This document shows, in pieces, positions 1 to 7,278 of a DNA stretch of 61,947 nt. Numbering within the stretch: position 1 is the stretch's first letter; each line of letters starts with the position of its first letter. The translations under genes were made by a program, and so were the position numbers. The notes beneath the pieces are model-generated. The model did no database searches. It saw nothing but the letters and a program-made list of their open reading frames with translations, and was not told the origin of the DNA. The stretch spans positions 1 through 61,947 of the forward strand of contig NZ_FOFR01000034.1 in NCBI RefSeq assembly GCF_900110955.1, in the 5' to 3' direction. This DNA is from Lentzea xinjiangensis (GTDB lineage Bacteria > Actinomycetota > Actinomycetes > Mycobacteriales > Pseudonocardiaceae).

Positions 1-2
1 TG

Positions 3-479
3 CTCGCCGACGCCCCGCACGCACAGCACATCCACATCGGCGCACAGGGGCGTTGCCCGTCCCAACGCGCCGACACCAGCGGTGACGGCATCGTCAACAC
101 CACCGAAGGCCATCCCTTCTACGGCCACATCGGCACCTCGCTGACGACGAGCGGCGACACCAGCCCCGCCAGCGGCCTGGCCGTCGACCGCTTCCCGGCG
201 CCCGGCGGCACCTCCTACGACTACCGGCGCAGCATCACCGTGACCGCCGACGTCGCGAGCAACATCCGCAACGGCAAGGCGGTTCTGGTCGTGCACGGCA
301 TCGACCCGAACCGCAGCGGCGCCTACGACGGCAGCGCACCCAGCGACCTGGACCCGTCCCTGCCCCTGGAGGCCACCTCGCCGGCCGCCTGCGGCTCGTT
401 CCGGACCTGGCAGGGCGGCCTGCTCGGCCTGGACCTGGACCTCGGCATCGACGTGGGTCTGGGCCTCGGTCGCCGATGA
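3..479 (+). CDS. CHRD-like domain protein, 3' part only
   Basis: The reading frame enters the window already open and stops with TGA at 477-479, so the N-terminus is missing. The visible 158 residues begin with LADAPHAQHIHIGAQGRCP, the His-rich start typical of CHRD domains, which are extracellular beta-rich domains found in secreted bacterial proteins. Further on are NTTEGHPFYGHIGTS and AVLVVHGIDPN, also in keeping with that fold. The tail is a low-complexity LGLDLDLGIDVGLGLG stretch. A GTG at 240 lies inside the domain and is not a credible start. The gene ends about 75 bases before a strong hairpin. The family call is from memory of the motif. The biochemical role is unknown, probably extracytoplasmic. 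Confidence 0.6.
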   Translation, partial: LADAPHAQHIHIGAQGRCPSQRADTSGDGIVNTTEGHPFYGHIGTSLTTSGDTSPASGLAVDRFPAPGGTSYDYRRSITVTADVASNIRNGKAVLVVHGIDPNRSGAYDGSAPSDLDPSLPLEATSPAACGSFRTWQGGLLGLDLDLGIDVGLGLGRR

Positions 480-552
480 GGTCCAAGCCACCCACCCGCG
501 GGAGCGCGGCTTCGTGCGGGGAACGGCGCGGCCGGACGGGCTGAACCACCCA

Positions 553-590
553 CCACGGTGACCCCCGACGATCGGTGGGGGTCACCGTGG
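553..590. terminator. Perfect 14-bp inverted repeat (terminator-like hairpin)
   Basis: CCACGGTGACCCCC (553-566) pairs exactly with GGGGGTCACCGTGG (577-590). A few inner pairs extend the stem. It lies between the stop of the CHRD-like gene at 479 and the start of the serine hydrolase at 640. There is no T-tract, as is common for actinobacterial terminators. It most likely ends the upstream transcript. Confidence 0.6.
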
Positions 591-639
591 TCGATCGGCA
601 GATCCGTCGCTGACCTGCCGATCCCTAGCGTTCCGGGCC

Positions 640-1977
640 ATGAGGACACTCGTGACCGGACTGGTGCTGGGCCTCCTGCCCGCCCCCACGCCGGTATCGA
701 TCGACACCTACCTGGACCGGGTGCTCGACTCGACCGGGCTGCCCGGCGTCTCGGTCGTCGTCACCCACGGCCACAAGGTCGTGCACGCCACTGGCGCCGG
801 GCACGACGCGCACGGCGGTGCCGTCACCGAGAACACGCCGATGCGGGTGGCGTCGGTCAGCAAGTCGTTCACCGCCGCCGCGGTGATGACGCTCGTCGAG
901 GACGGCCGCGTCGGGCTGGACGACGAGGTGCACGACCACCTCCCGCAGCTCCCGCCGCGCATCACGGTGCGCCGCCTGCTGAACCAGACCTCCGGCATCT
1001 CCGACGACTCCGTCGACATCGGACGGCTGACCGAGGCGCGGACCCTCGCCGAGTACGTCGACCTCCTGCCACCCGTCGACGCCGCCGGGCCGGGCACGCG
1101 GTTCGCCTACAGCAACGTCAACCACAACGTCGCCGCCCGGCTGGTCGAGGTGGTCTCCGGTCAGTCCTACGAGGACTACCTGCGCCGGCACGTGTTCGAG
1201 CCGCTCGGCATGCACGACAGCCGGGCGGGCGGCGACGCGCCGAACGGCTTCAACTCGCTGTACGGCGTCTGGCTGAACAGGCCCGAGCTGGATGACGGTC
1301 CGGCGGTCGGCGGGTCGGGCACGATGATCACGACCGCGCACGACATGGGCCGCTGGCTCATCGCGCAGAACGGCCACGGCCCGTTCGCCACCGAGTCGCT
1401 CGACACCATGCACGGGCCGTCCGACGTGCACGACTACGGCATGGGCTGGCATCCCGACGGCAACGGCCTGCTCGTGCACAGCGGCAACCTGTGGACCTAC
1501 AACGCAATTCAGGCCATCGACCCCAAGAGCGGCTACGGCTACGCCGTGATGACCAACGGCGCCGCGCTCGTCGACGACACCGGCACGATCCTCGACGGGC
1601 TGATCGCGCTGAGCCGCGGTGGGGCACCGGCGGAGCCCGGCAGCCCACGGCAGCTCGTCGACCTGGTGCTCGCCGCCACCGGGCTCCTGGCCGTCGCGCT
1701 CGGTGTGCTCGGGGTGGTGCGGGCGCGGCGCTGGGCGGAACGCAGGCGCGGGCGGCGCTCGTGGCTGACGGCCGTGCGGCTGGTGGTCGTGGGGCTGCCC
1801 GTGGTGCTGTTCGCGTTCTACCCGCAGGTCGTGTCGTTCGTCAGCTCGGGCCGGACGGTGCTGTGGGCGCAGCTCGGGTACTTCGCGCTGTCGCTCACGG
1901 TCACGCTCGCCGCCGCCGCGCTGGCCGGGCTCGCCGTGCTCACGGCACGGGTCGTCCGGCTAGTGTCGGTCCGGTGA
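640..1977 (+). CDS. Membrane-anchored beta-lactamase-family serine hydrolase
   Basis: 445 residues. A short hydrophobic N-terminus (MRTLVTGLVLGLLPAP) looks like a signal sequence. The catalytic fold is of the class C beta-lactamase/D-Ala-D-Ala peptidase type (Beta-lactamase family, Pfam PF00144). The SxxK motif is SVSK within RVASVSKSFTAAAV at about residue 70, and the YxN motif is YSN in FAYSNVNHN at about 157. After the hydrolase domain come about three hydrophobic helices (LVLAATGLLAVALGVLGVV, LVVVGLPVVLFAFY, LGYFALSLTVTLAAAALAG), so the active domain should sit outside the membrane. No clear ribosome binding site precedes the ATG at 640. The gene overlaps the histidine kinase start by GTGA, so it is probably co-translated with the two-component system. 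The substrate is unknown; a cell-wall peptide or beta-lactam-like ligand is plausible. Confidence 0.8.
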   Translation: MRTLVTGLVLGLLPAPTPVSIDTYLDRVLDSTGLPGVSVVVTHGHKVVHATGAGHDAHGGAVTENTPMRVASVSKSFTAAAVMTLVEDGRVGLDDEVHDHLPQLPPRITVRRLLNQTSGISDDSVDIGRLTEARTLAEYVDLLPPVDAAGPGTRFAYSNVNHNVAARLVEVVSGQSYEDYLRRHVFEPLGMHDSRAGGDAPNGFNSLYGVWLNRPELDDGPAVGGSGTMITTAHDMGRWLIAQNGHGPFATESLDTMHGPSDVHDYGMGWHPDGNGLLVHSGNLWTYNAIQAIDPKSGYGYAVMTNGAALVDDTGTILDGLIALSRGGAPAEPGSPRQLVDLVLAATGLLAVALGVLGVVRARRWAERRRGRRSWLTAVRLVVVGLPVVLFAFYPQVVSFVSSGRTVLWAQLGYFALSLTVTLAAAALAGLAVLTARVVRLVSVR

Positions 1978-2894
1978 GCCTCGGGATCCTCGCCGTGCTC
2001 GGCTTGGCCGGCGGACTGGGCACGGAGGACGGCGGCCTGCCGGTGTGGCAGGTGTGCGCCTGGGTGGTGCTGGCGGTGCTCGCGTACCTGCACGGCAGGC
2101 ACGTCGACGCCCGCTTCGGCTGGCAGGTCCTCACCGGGGTCGCGCTCGCGGGCACGGCGGCCGTGGCTCTCCTGGACCTCACCGAGGTGCCGACGGTGCT
2201 GGTCGTCATGGTGATCACGGTCGTGCTGCCGTGGCTCGCCGGGCGGTACCGGCGGCAGCAGGCGCTGCTGATCGCGGCCGAGCAGGAGCGGGTGCGCCAG
2301 CTCGAGCGCGAGCAGGAGCACGTCGCCGAGCGGGCGCGGCTGCAGGAGCGGGGCAGGCTCGCGGCGGAGCTGCACGACTCGCTCGGCCACGACCTCGCGC
2401 TGATCGCGTTGCGCGCGGGTGCGCTCGAACTGTCACCGAAGCTGTCCGATGAGGACACCCGCACGGCGGGTGCGGTGCGGGCGTCGGCGGTGGCGGCGAC
2501 GGACCGGTTGCGGCAGTCGATCGCGATGCTGCGGGAACGGGACGACGTGCCGCCGGTCGCGGTCCTGGTGGCGAACGCGCGGGACGCGGGCATGTCCGTG
2601 ACCGTCGACGGGCTCGCCGACCTGCCGGACGTGGTGGACCAGGCCGTGCGCCGGGTCGCGCGGGAGGCGCTGACGAACGCGGCCCGCCACGCGCCCGGCC
2701 AGCCGGTGACGATGACGCTGACGGTCGCGGAGCGGCTGGTGACGCTGGAGGTCGGGAACCCGTTGACGGGCCGGGTCGGCAGGGGCAGCGGCCTCGCGGC
2801 GTTGGCGGAGCGGCTTCGGCTGCTGGGTGGCGAGCTGGCGGTGACAGCGGAGCACGGGCTGTTCACGCTGGTCGCACGGGTGCCGCTGACGTGA
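1974..2894 (+). CDS. Sensor histidine kinase, NarL/DesK type (HisKA_3)
   Basis: 306 residues. The frame is open further upstream, but GTG at 1974 overlaps the preceding stop as GTGA, and the protein from there starts directly with membrane helices. About four hydrophobic segments span residues 1-100. A coiled-coil-like stretch rich in Glu/Arg follows, then the HisKA_3 dimerisation box ELHDSLGH with phospho-acceptor His134. A GHKL ATPase domain follows, with an N box in REALTNAARHA and a G box in GRGSGLAALAERL. The helices have almost no extracytoplasmic loop, so the signal is probably sensed in the membrane or through the coupled serine hydrolase. The gene overlaps the response regulator start by GTGA. 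It autophosphorylates and should donate phosphate to the next gene's product. Confidence 0.88.
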   Translation: MSLGILAVLGLAGGLGTEDGGLPVWQVCAWVVLAVLAYLHGRHVDARFGWQVLTGVALAGTAAVALLDLTEVPTVLVVMVITVVLPWLAGRYRRQQALLIAAEQERVRQLEREQEHVAERARLQERGRLAAELHDSLGHDLALIALRAGALELSPKLSDEDTRTAGAVRASAVAATDRLRQSIAMLRERDDVPPVAVLVANARDAGMSVTVDGLADLPDVVDQAVRRVAREALTNAARHAPGQPVTMTLTVAERLVTLEVGNPLTGRVGRGSGLAALAERLRLLGGELAVTAEHGLFTLVARVPLT

Positions 2895-3529
2895 TCAGGG
2901 TGCTGCTGGCCGACGACGAGGCCATGATCAGGGCGGGCCTGGCGGCGGTGCTGGCGACGGATCCGGAGGTCGCCGTGGTGGCGGAGGCGGCCGACGGGCG
3001 CGCGGCGGTGGAGCTGACGCACGCGCACCAGCCGGACGTCGTGCTGATGGACATCCGCATGCCGCACCTCGACGGCCTCGCCGCGGCCCGCGAGCTGCGC
3101 GACGTCGCCCCGGTGGTGATGCTGACGACGTTCGACGAGGACGAGTACGTGGCACAGGCCCTGGAGGACGGCGCGAGCGGCTTCCTGCTCAAGGCAGCGG
3201 ACCCGCGGGAGCTGCTGATCGCGGTACGGGCGGTCGCCGACGGTGCCGCGTACCTGTCACCGCGGGTCGCCCGCCGCGTCCTCGCCGGCCTGCGGCCGGG
3301 ACTGACGCGCCCGGCGGCGGCGAAGCGCAAGGTGGAGGCGCTGACCCCGCGCGAGCGGGACGTGCTGGCCCTCGTCGGGCACGGCCTGTCGAACCAGGAG
3401 ATCGCGGCGCGCCTGCACCTGGCGGAGGGCACGGTGAAGGCGCACCTGTCGGCGATCCTGCGCAGGCTGGACGTGCAGAACCGCGTGCAGGCAGCCATCA
3501 CCGCGTACGAGGCGGGGATGACGGAATGA
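2891..3529 (+). CDS. LuxR/NarL-family response regulator
   Basis: 212 residues. The receiver domain (1-120) has the acidic pair in LLADDE, the phospho-acceptor Asp54 in VLMDIRMP, a Thr in MLTTFDE and a Lys in FLLKAAD. The C-terminal LuxR-type helix-turn-helix (about 145-205) reads LTPRERDVLALVGHGLSNQEIA, then HLAEGTVKAHLSAILRRL. GTG at 2891 overlaps the kinase stop, so kinase and regulator are translationally coupled and surely cognate. Its 3' end overlaps the end of the convergent serine hydrolase by 32 bases. Targets are not evident from the sequence. The operon it shares with the upstream serine hydrolase is one candidate. Confidence 0.92.
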   Translation: MIRVLLADDEAMIRAGLAAVLATDPEVAVVAEAADGRAAVELTHAHQPDVVLMDIRMPHLDGLAAARELRDVAPVVMLTTFDEDEYVAQALEDGASGFLLKAADPRELLIAVRAVADGAAYLSPRVARRVLAGLRPGLTRPAAAKRKVEALTPRERDVLALVGHGLSNQEIAARLHLAEGTVKAHLSAILRRLDVQNRVQAAITAYEAGMTE

Positions 3530-4550
3530 CCGTAGTCACCGCTTCGGCCGGTCGGGCTGTGCCGGCACGTTCCACCAGGGCCCACGCCGCCTCGTAGGAG
3601 CGTTGCACGAACCGGCTGCCCACCGTCGGACCGGCGTTGACCAGTGCCAGTAACGCGGTTGCGGTGCTCGGGCTGAACGCGGCGAACGCCGTGCAGCCAC
3701 GGGTACCGCCGGAGTGGAACAGCAGCTCACGGCCGGACCGGCACCGCAGGTTCCACACCAGGCCCACCTCGTGGTCACCGGCCTGCGCTCGCGGCCGGGC
3801 GACCTCGCGGCAGGCTCTTCCCAGTGGGGAGGTGGACGGCGGGGACAGGTGGGCGGTCAGGTAGCGCAGCAGGTCGGACGCCGACGAGCGCAGCCCTCCG
3901 GCGGCGGGCAGGCCCGGTACCTCCCACGGCGGCAGGGGACGTCCGCGCAGGTGCCCGGTGACCTGCCCGGACGCGGAGAAGCCGGTGTCGGGCAGGCCGA
4001 TCGGGCGCAGCACGCGGTCGGCCAGCAGCCGTTCGTAGGGCAGATCGGCGGCATTGGCCAGGGCCTGCCCCAGCAGTGCCACGCCGAAGTTCGAGTAGCG
4101 GTACCGGCCGGGTGGTTCCGGCCGGGTCCGGCGCAGCGCCGCGGCGAAGTCGCCGGCGCCGAAGTCCCGGTAGGGGTTGGTGCGCCAGTGGGGCAGCGCT
4201 GCCCGCCACAGGCCGGGTGGCAGGCGTGGCAGGCCGGAGGTGTGGGTGGCCAGGCTCGCCAGGGTGACCCCACGGCCCAGCCGGGGTGCCGCTCCCGGCG
4301 GCAGGTGGTGCCGGACGGGATCGTGCAGGTCCACCTCCGCCCGGTCGGCCATCTCGGCCAGCAGCAGGCCGGTGAACGCCTTGGTCAGCGAACCGAGCTC
4401 GAAGCGGGTGCGTCCGGTCACGGGCCGCGGGTCGTGACGGCCGGTCGTGCCGCCGACCAGGACCAGCTCCCGGCCGCCCTGCCGGACGGCGACCGCGGCT
4501 CCCGTGGCTCCGGGCGCGGCGGCCGGAAGGTGCTCCACGAGGTCCCTCAC
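3498..4550 (-). CDS. Serine hydrolase, beta-lactamase/DD-peptidase fold (soluble)
   Basis: 350 residues on the minus strand. GTG at 4550 overlaps the stop of the preceding gene as GTGA; the frame is open upstream but that part lies inside the neighbour. The SxxK motif is SLTK in RFELGSLTKAFTGLLLAEM near residue 60, the YxN motif is YSN in RYRYSNFGVALLGQAL, and a late HSGGTRG gives the third (K/H)xG-type motif. No signal peptide or membrane helix is visible, so it appears cytoplasmic, unlike the hydrolase at 640. It is last in a coupled four-gene operon headed by a 60-residue peptide gene, so acting on that peptide or its product is an attractive but unproven role. Its end overlaps the response regulator gene tail to tail. 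Confidence 0.82.
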   Translation of the reverse strand: MRDLVEHLPAAAPGATGAAVAVRQGGRELVLVGGTTGRHDPRPVTGRTRFELGSLTKAFTGLLLAEMADRAEVDLHDPVRHHLPPGAAPRLGRGVTLASLATHTSGLPRLPPGLWRAALPHWRTNPYRDFGAGDFAAALRRTRPEPPGRYRYSNFGVALLGQALANAADLPYERLLADRVLRPIGLPDTGFSASGQVTGHLRGRPLPPWEVPGLPAAGGLRSSASDLLRYLTAHLSPPSTSPLGRACREVARPRAQAGDHEVGLVWNLRCRSGRELLFHSGGTRGCTAFAAFSPSTATALLALVNAGPTVGSRFVQRSYEAAWALVERAGTARPAEAVTTVIPSSPPRTR

Positions 4551-5452
4551 GTGCTGCCGCCGAGCAGGCGGGACGTGGTCAGCGTGCCGGCGATGGCGGC
4601 CACCACGGCGGTGTGCTGGTGGTCGTGGAAGCGCCGCAGCGGCTCGTCGTCGACCGGTTCGGTGTCCCGCGGCACGAGCCCGTCGGCGTGCTGGAGGCCG
4701 GCGAACAGCTCCCACCGCGCCGGCTCGCACCACGGCTCGGGCAGGCACGCGCCCACGATCAGCAGTTCACCGATCAGGTCCCACTGCCCCGCCTCGGCCC
4801 ACACCTCGAACCAGGCCGGCAGCCAGTTCCGCAGGTACTCGGCCACGTCGGGCGGCAGTTCACCCGGCAGCGCGCCCCAGTCGGTCACGTGGAACACGGC
4901 GTGGGTCATGTGGTAGGCGGTGTACCAGTCCAACGCCCAGGGCTGCGGTGTGCGGCCCAGCCACGTCTGCCGGAGCATGTCCTGCGGATCGTCGTCGCGG
5001 GGCAGGCCCACCACGCGGTGGGCGTTGGCCACGGCCAGCCGGCGGTTGGGCACCACTTCCGTCATGGAGTCCGTGGCCGAGTCCTGTGCGAGCAGTTGCT
5101 CCAGCGCCTCGTGGCGCAGGCCGCCGCGGGCGTGGTGGGCGTAGGTCTCCAGCGGGTCGGTGAGCAGGACGTGCCGCAGCTGGCGCTCGTAGAGCAGGTC
5201 TCCCCGGCGCAGCTGCCGCCAGGAGAACTCCAGCAGTTCGCGCGCCGCCCGCAGCTCCGCCGTGCCCGCCACGCCCTCGCGCAGCACCAGCGACGACGCC
5301 AGCGCGAGCTCGCACAGCGGCTTGTAGACGCCGTCGGGGTCGTTGAGGTCGGCGGTGGCGTCGTCGTCGAACGCGCCCAGGTCGCGGTTGGCGTGCAACC
5401 AGCCGAGCGCGCGTGCCGTGACGTTGTGGGCGGTGTGGACGACGGTGTTCAC
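4547..5452 (-). CDS. Helical protein of unknown function (DUF6895-like, tentative)
   Basis: 301 residues. GTG at 5452 overlaps the upstream stop by GTGA, which fixes the start. The sequence is mostly predicted helix, with motifs such as RALGWLHANRDLGAF, GVYKPLCELALASSLVLREG and LLEFSWRQLRRGDLLYERQL. The central part is His/Tyr/Trp-rich (DWYTAYHMTHAVFHVTDW) and the end reads RRFHDHQHTAVVAAIAGTL. From memory it resembles an uncharacterised actinobacterial family (DUF6895); I could not check this. The clustered His and Trp residues suggest a metal or ligand pocket, but no known catalytic motif is recognised. It sits third in a tightly coupled operon with a small peptide, another helical protein and a serine hydrolase, so a role in peptide maturation is an inference from context only. 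Confidence 0.72.
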   Translation of the reverse strand: MNTVVHTAHNVTARALGWLHANRDLGAFDDDATADLNDPDGVYKPLCELALASSLVLREGVAGTAELRAARELLEFSWRQLRRGDLLYERQLRHVLLTDPLETYAHHARGGLRHEALEQLLAQDSATDSMTEVVPNRRLAVANAHRVVGLPRDDDPQDMLRQTWLGRTPQPWALDWYTAYHMTHAVFHVTDWGALPGELPPDVAEYLRNWLPAWFEVWAEAGQWDLIGELLIVGACLPEPWCEPARWELFAGLQHADGLVPRDTEPVDDEPLRRFHDHQHTAVVAAIAGTLTTSRLLGGST

Positions 5453-6156
5453 GTCGACCGCACCAGATGACGGGCGGCGGCCAGGTCCAGCAGCCGGCGG
5501 GGCTCCGCGCCGGCTCGCGACTCGACGTGCGCGAGCAGCAGCACCGGGTCCAGCGGAAGTCCCACGCCTGTGGCGTGCAGCAGGCAGATCCAGCGGGTCA
5601 GGCGGCTCGCGGTGGCGAAGTCGCGGCGCAGCACGCTCCGCACGACCCCTCGGCACAGCGCCAGCGGCTGCGCCGCGACGGCGTCCACGACGGGGCCGGT
5701 CGCGCCGGGGTGTGCCGACGACGACAACTGGGCCACCGCGACCGACCAGCGCGCCCACTGCTCGACCGGGCCGAGCACGGCGGCCGGGTCCTCCGGTGTC
5801 GCGACGGGCACGGCACCGGTGAGGCCCGCCAGCAGCCGGGCGGTCGACCAGTCGTGCCAGGCCATCACCCGCTGCTCCGCCGTGGCCGGCGCGGTGACCG
5901 ATGGCAAGATCTCGAACGACGCGACGACCACGTCGGCATCGCGGGTACCCAGTGGACGGTCCAGCACCAGGTGCGGCAGGAAGACGTCCGCGCCCACCAG
6001 CCGCACCGCCGCGAGACCGGCGGTCGCGTCGACGCACGAGTCGAGGAAGTCGGCCAGGTCCGCGGCGCTGCCATCGCGCAGCGCGCCGAGCACCCGACCG
6101 GCCAGATCCGCAGCGCCGCGCGCGCAAGTCGACGCGTCCACAGACCCTCCCGTCAC
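5449..6156 (-). CDS. Hypothetical helical protein, second gene of peptide operon
   Basis: 235 residues. GTG at 6156 is preceded at good distance by GGAGGTGA (reverse complement of 6159-6166), which supports this start. Composition is Ala/Leu/Val-rich and largely helical. Recognisable stretches are LVGADVFLPHLVLDRPLGTRD, VMAWHDWSTARLLAGLTG and LTRWICLLHATGVGLPLDP. No catalytic motif, signal peptide or membrane helix is evident, and I do not recognise the family. The stop overlaps the start of the next gene (GTGA). The 60-residue peptide gene ends 34 bases upstream. Because it is co-translated with the DUF6895-like protein, the two may work as a complex; that is inference. Confidence 0.7.
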   Translation of the reverse strand: MTGGSVDASTCARGAADLAGRVLGALRDGSAADLADFLDSCVDATAGLAAVRLVGADVFLPHLVLDRPLGTRDADVVVASFEILPSVTAPATAEQRVMAWHDWSTARLLAGLTGAVPVATPEDPAAVLGPVEQWARWSVAVAQLSSSAHPGATGPVVDAVAAQPLALCRGVVRSVLRRDFATASRLTRWICLLHATGVGLPLDPVLLLAHVESRAGAEPRRLLDLAAARHLVRST

Positions 6157-6190
6157 CGATCACCTCCGCATGGTCCTGGACGGCGGCTGC

Positions 6191-6373
6191 CTACTTCCGC
6201 GGCTCCTTCGGTGTCGAGGGGGAGAGCAGCAGCCCCAGCAGGAGCACGCCCGCGGCGTTCGGTTCGGGCAGCGGCGGATCGGCGACAGCGGATTCCGGCT
6301 CCGCCACCAGCGTGCTGAGCGCCGCGAGGTCCGCCGGTGCGAGGACCGGACGGGCCGAGGTGTGGACAGTCAT
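6191..6373 (-). CDS. 60-residue peptide, possible precursor or signal peptide
   Basis: A 60-residue gene on the minus strand. The ATG at 6373 is preceded by GAAGGAGG eight bases upstream, a near-perfect Shine-Dalgarno that strongly favours this start over the in-frame ATG 15 bases earlier. The product has an N-terminal part (MTVHTSARPVLAPADLAALS), an acidic middle (LVAEPESAVADPPLPEPN), a hydrophobic block (AAGVLLLGLLLSP) and a basic Pro-rich tail ending in STPKEPRK. There is no Cys. It heads an operon with two unknown proteins and a serine hydrolase. A leader-like first half followed by a distinct tail fits a peptide precursor or a short membrane-active signal. I know of no established class it belongs to, and a simple small structural protein is also possible. 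Confidence 0.62.
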   Translation of the reverse strand: MTVHTSARPVLAPADLAALSTLVAEPESAVADPPLPEPNAAGVLLLGLLLSPSTPKEPRK

Positions 6374-6655
6374 TGAAGCCTCCTTCATGTACGCCACGGC
6401 GTTGCCGTCATGGCGGCCTGTGGTTGCTTGCCAACCGAGTGCAGCACAATCGGCCGTCCTTGACCGCTCGCAAGTGCCGAATCGGGCCTGTACCACCTCT
6501 GTGGGTGACAAGGCCGCGATGGGAAGGGCTTCGTGGCGCCAAATGAGTGCCCGTGCGGTTGTAGATCCATTGCGAGAACGAACATCGGCGAGATGGCGAG
6601 GCTGCGACCCCGGCCGGGCGCGGTGGTCGTTTGGGCCGGATGGGTGACGTCCCGG

Positions 6656-6835
6656 CGGACGGTCCGGTTCACGGGCTCGCCGCTGAGGCGCGACCACATC
6701 GGATACCCGGTGCAGGCCCTCGCTCTGATCGGGGACGCGACGGTCGAGGAGAACCTGCGGCTGGCTCGCACCACCCGGCGTGGCCACTCGACCCGCCGGA
6801 GGGAGGCCCTCGAGCGAGTCGGCCTGGCAGGCCGG
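6656..6835 (+). pseudogene. Relic of an ABC transporter ATP-binding subunit
   Basis: One plus-strand frame reads TVRFTGSPL, then HIGYPVQALALIGDATVEENL, then REALERVGLAGR. This is the order and spacing of the Q-loop region of bacteriocin-export or MacB-like ABC ATPases, where one expects an IGYVFQ-type Q-loop followed by ALIDDATVEENL and then EALERVGL. The Walker A region before it and the signature/Walker B region after it are not recognisable, and downstream the frame runs into Arg-rich nonsense. I read it as a decayed internal fragment of an ATPase gene. It lies next to, and divergent from, the small-peptide operon, so it may be the remains of an exporter once linked to it. The call rests on motif likeness by eye. 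Confidence 0.5.
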
Positions 6836-7034
6836 AGAAGGAAAAGATCTACGAACGACCGGATCCAACCCCCGTTCCGACGTCGAACACGAACTCCGCC
6901 CGCGGGTGTGACCGGCTGGTTCGTGCGTGAACGGCGGGGTTGGTCGGGAACTGAAACGTCCTCCGTGGATATTCGTCCGGGAAGTTCTCCGCGCCGGAAC
7001 GCATCGCCGATGTGATCCGACTGTCTGATCATCC

Positions 7035-7078
7035 ATAAGGGACCGTCAGGGCTGGCATCAGCTCTGACGGTCCGCCGT
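7035..7078. terminator. Long near-perfect hairpin
   Basis: GGACCGTCAG (7040-7049) pairs with CTGACGGTCC (7064-7073). Inner bases GGCTG and CAGCT continue the stem around the loop GCAT, giving about 15 pairs with one G-T. It lies in the gap upstream of the aldo-keto reductase. It has terminator-like geometry but no obvious intact gene just upstream on either strand. It may have ended the decayed ABC gene. Confidence 0.55.
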
Positions 7079-7278
7079 GCGATGGAGGGTGCGGCACACC
7101 CTCCCTGTGTCCGTGCGCTGCTTTTACGGTTTTCAGAGAACGGACACGAGCACGAAGCCGGCGATCGTGGCAGCTCGCCGGAGCTGAACCCGACATCCCG
7201 TAGAGGCAACCGCGCGGTCATCGCGCCCTGCCCCGCGGAAGAAATGCGCGCTCAAGCGAAGAAATGAGGAACGACACC

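Larger units (their letters stand above)
6374..7278. other. Intergenic region with peptide-operon promoter side, gene relic and hairpin
   Basis: About 900 bases without an intact gene. It must hold the promoter for the minus-strand peptide operon near 6390-6500. It also carries the ABC-ATPase-like relic at 6656-6835, a long hairpin at 7035-7078, and the region just before the aldo-keto reductase. Stretches around 6830-7250 are less GC-rich than the genes. Long frames on both strands here show no family likeness apart from the relic. Confidence 0.5.

Noticed and set aside
1491..1973. Upstream extension of the histidine kinase frame
   Set aside because: It lies wholly within the serine hydrolase gene and is Arg/Ala noise; the GTGA overlap at 1974 gives a sound start.
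6533..7015. A 160-residue plus-strand frame as an intact gene
   Set aside because: Only about 60 residues resemble an ABC ATPase; the rest is Arg-rich, there is no good start, and core motifs are missing. Kept as a relic only.
7082..7267. 61-residue plus-strand frame before the aldo-keto reductase
   Set aside because: No ribosome binding site and a patternless translation; it lies in a control region after a hairpin.
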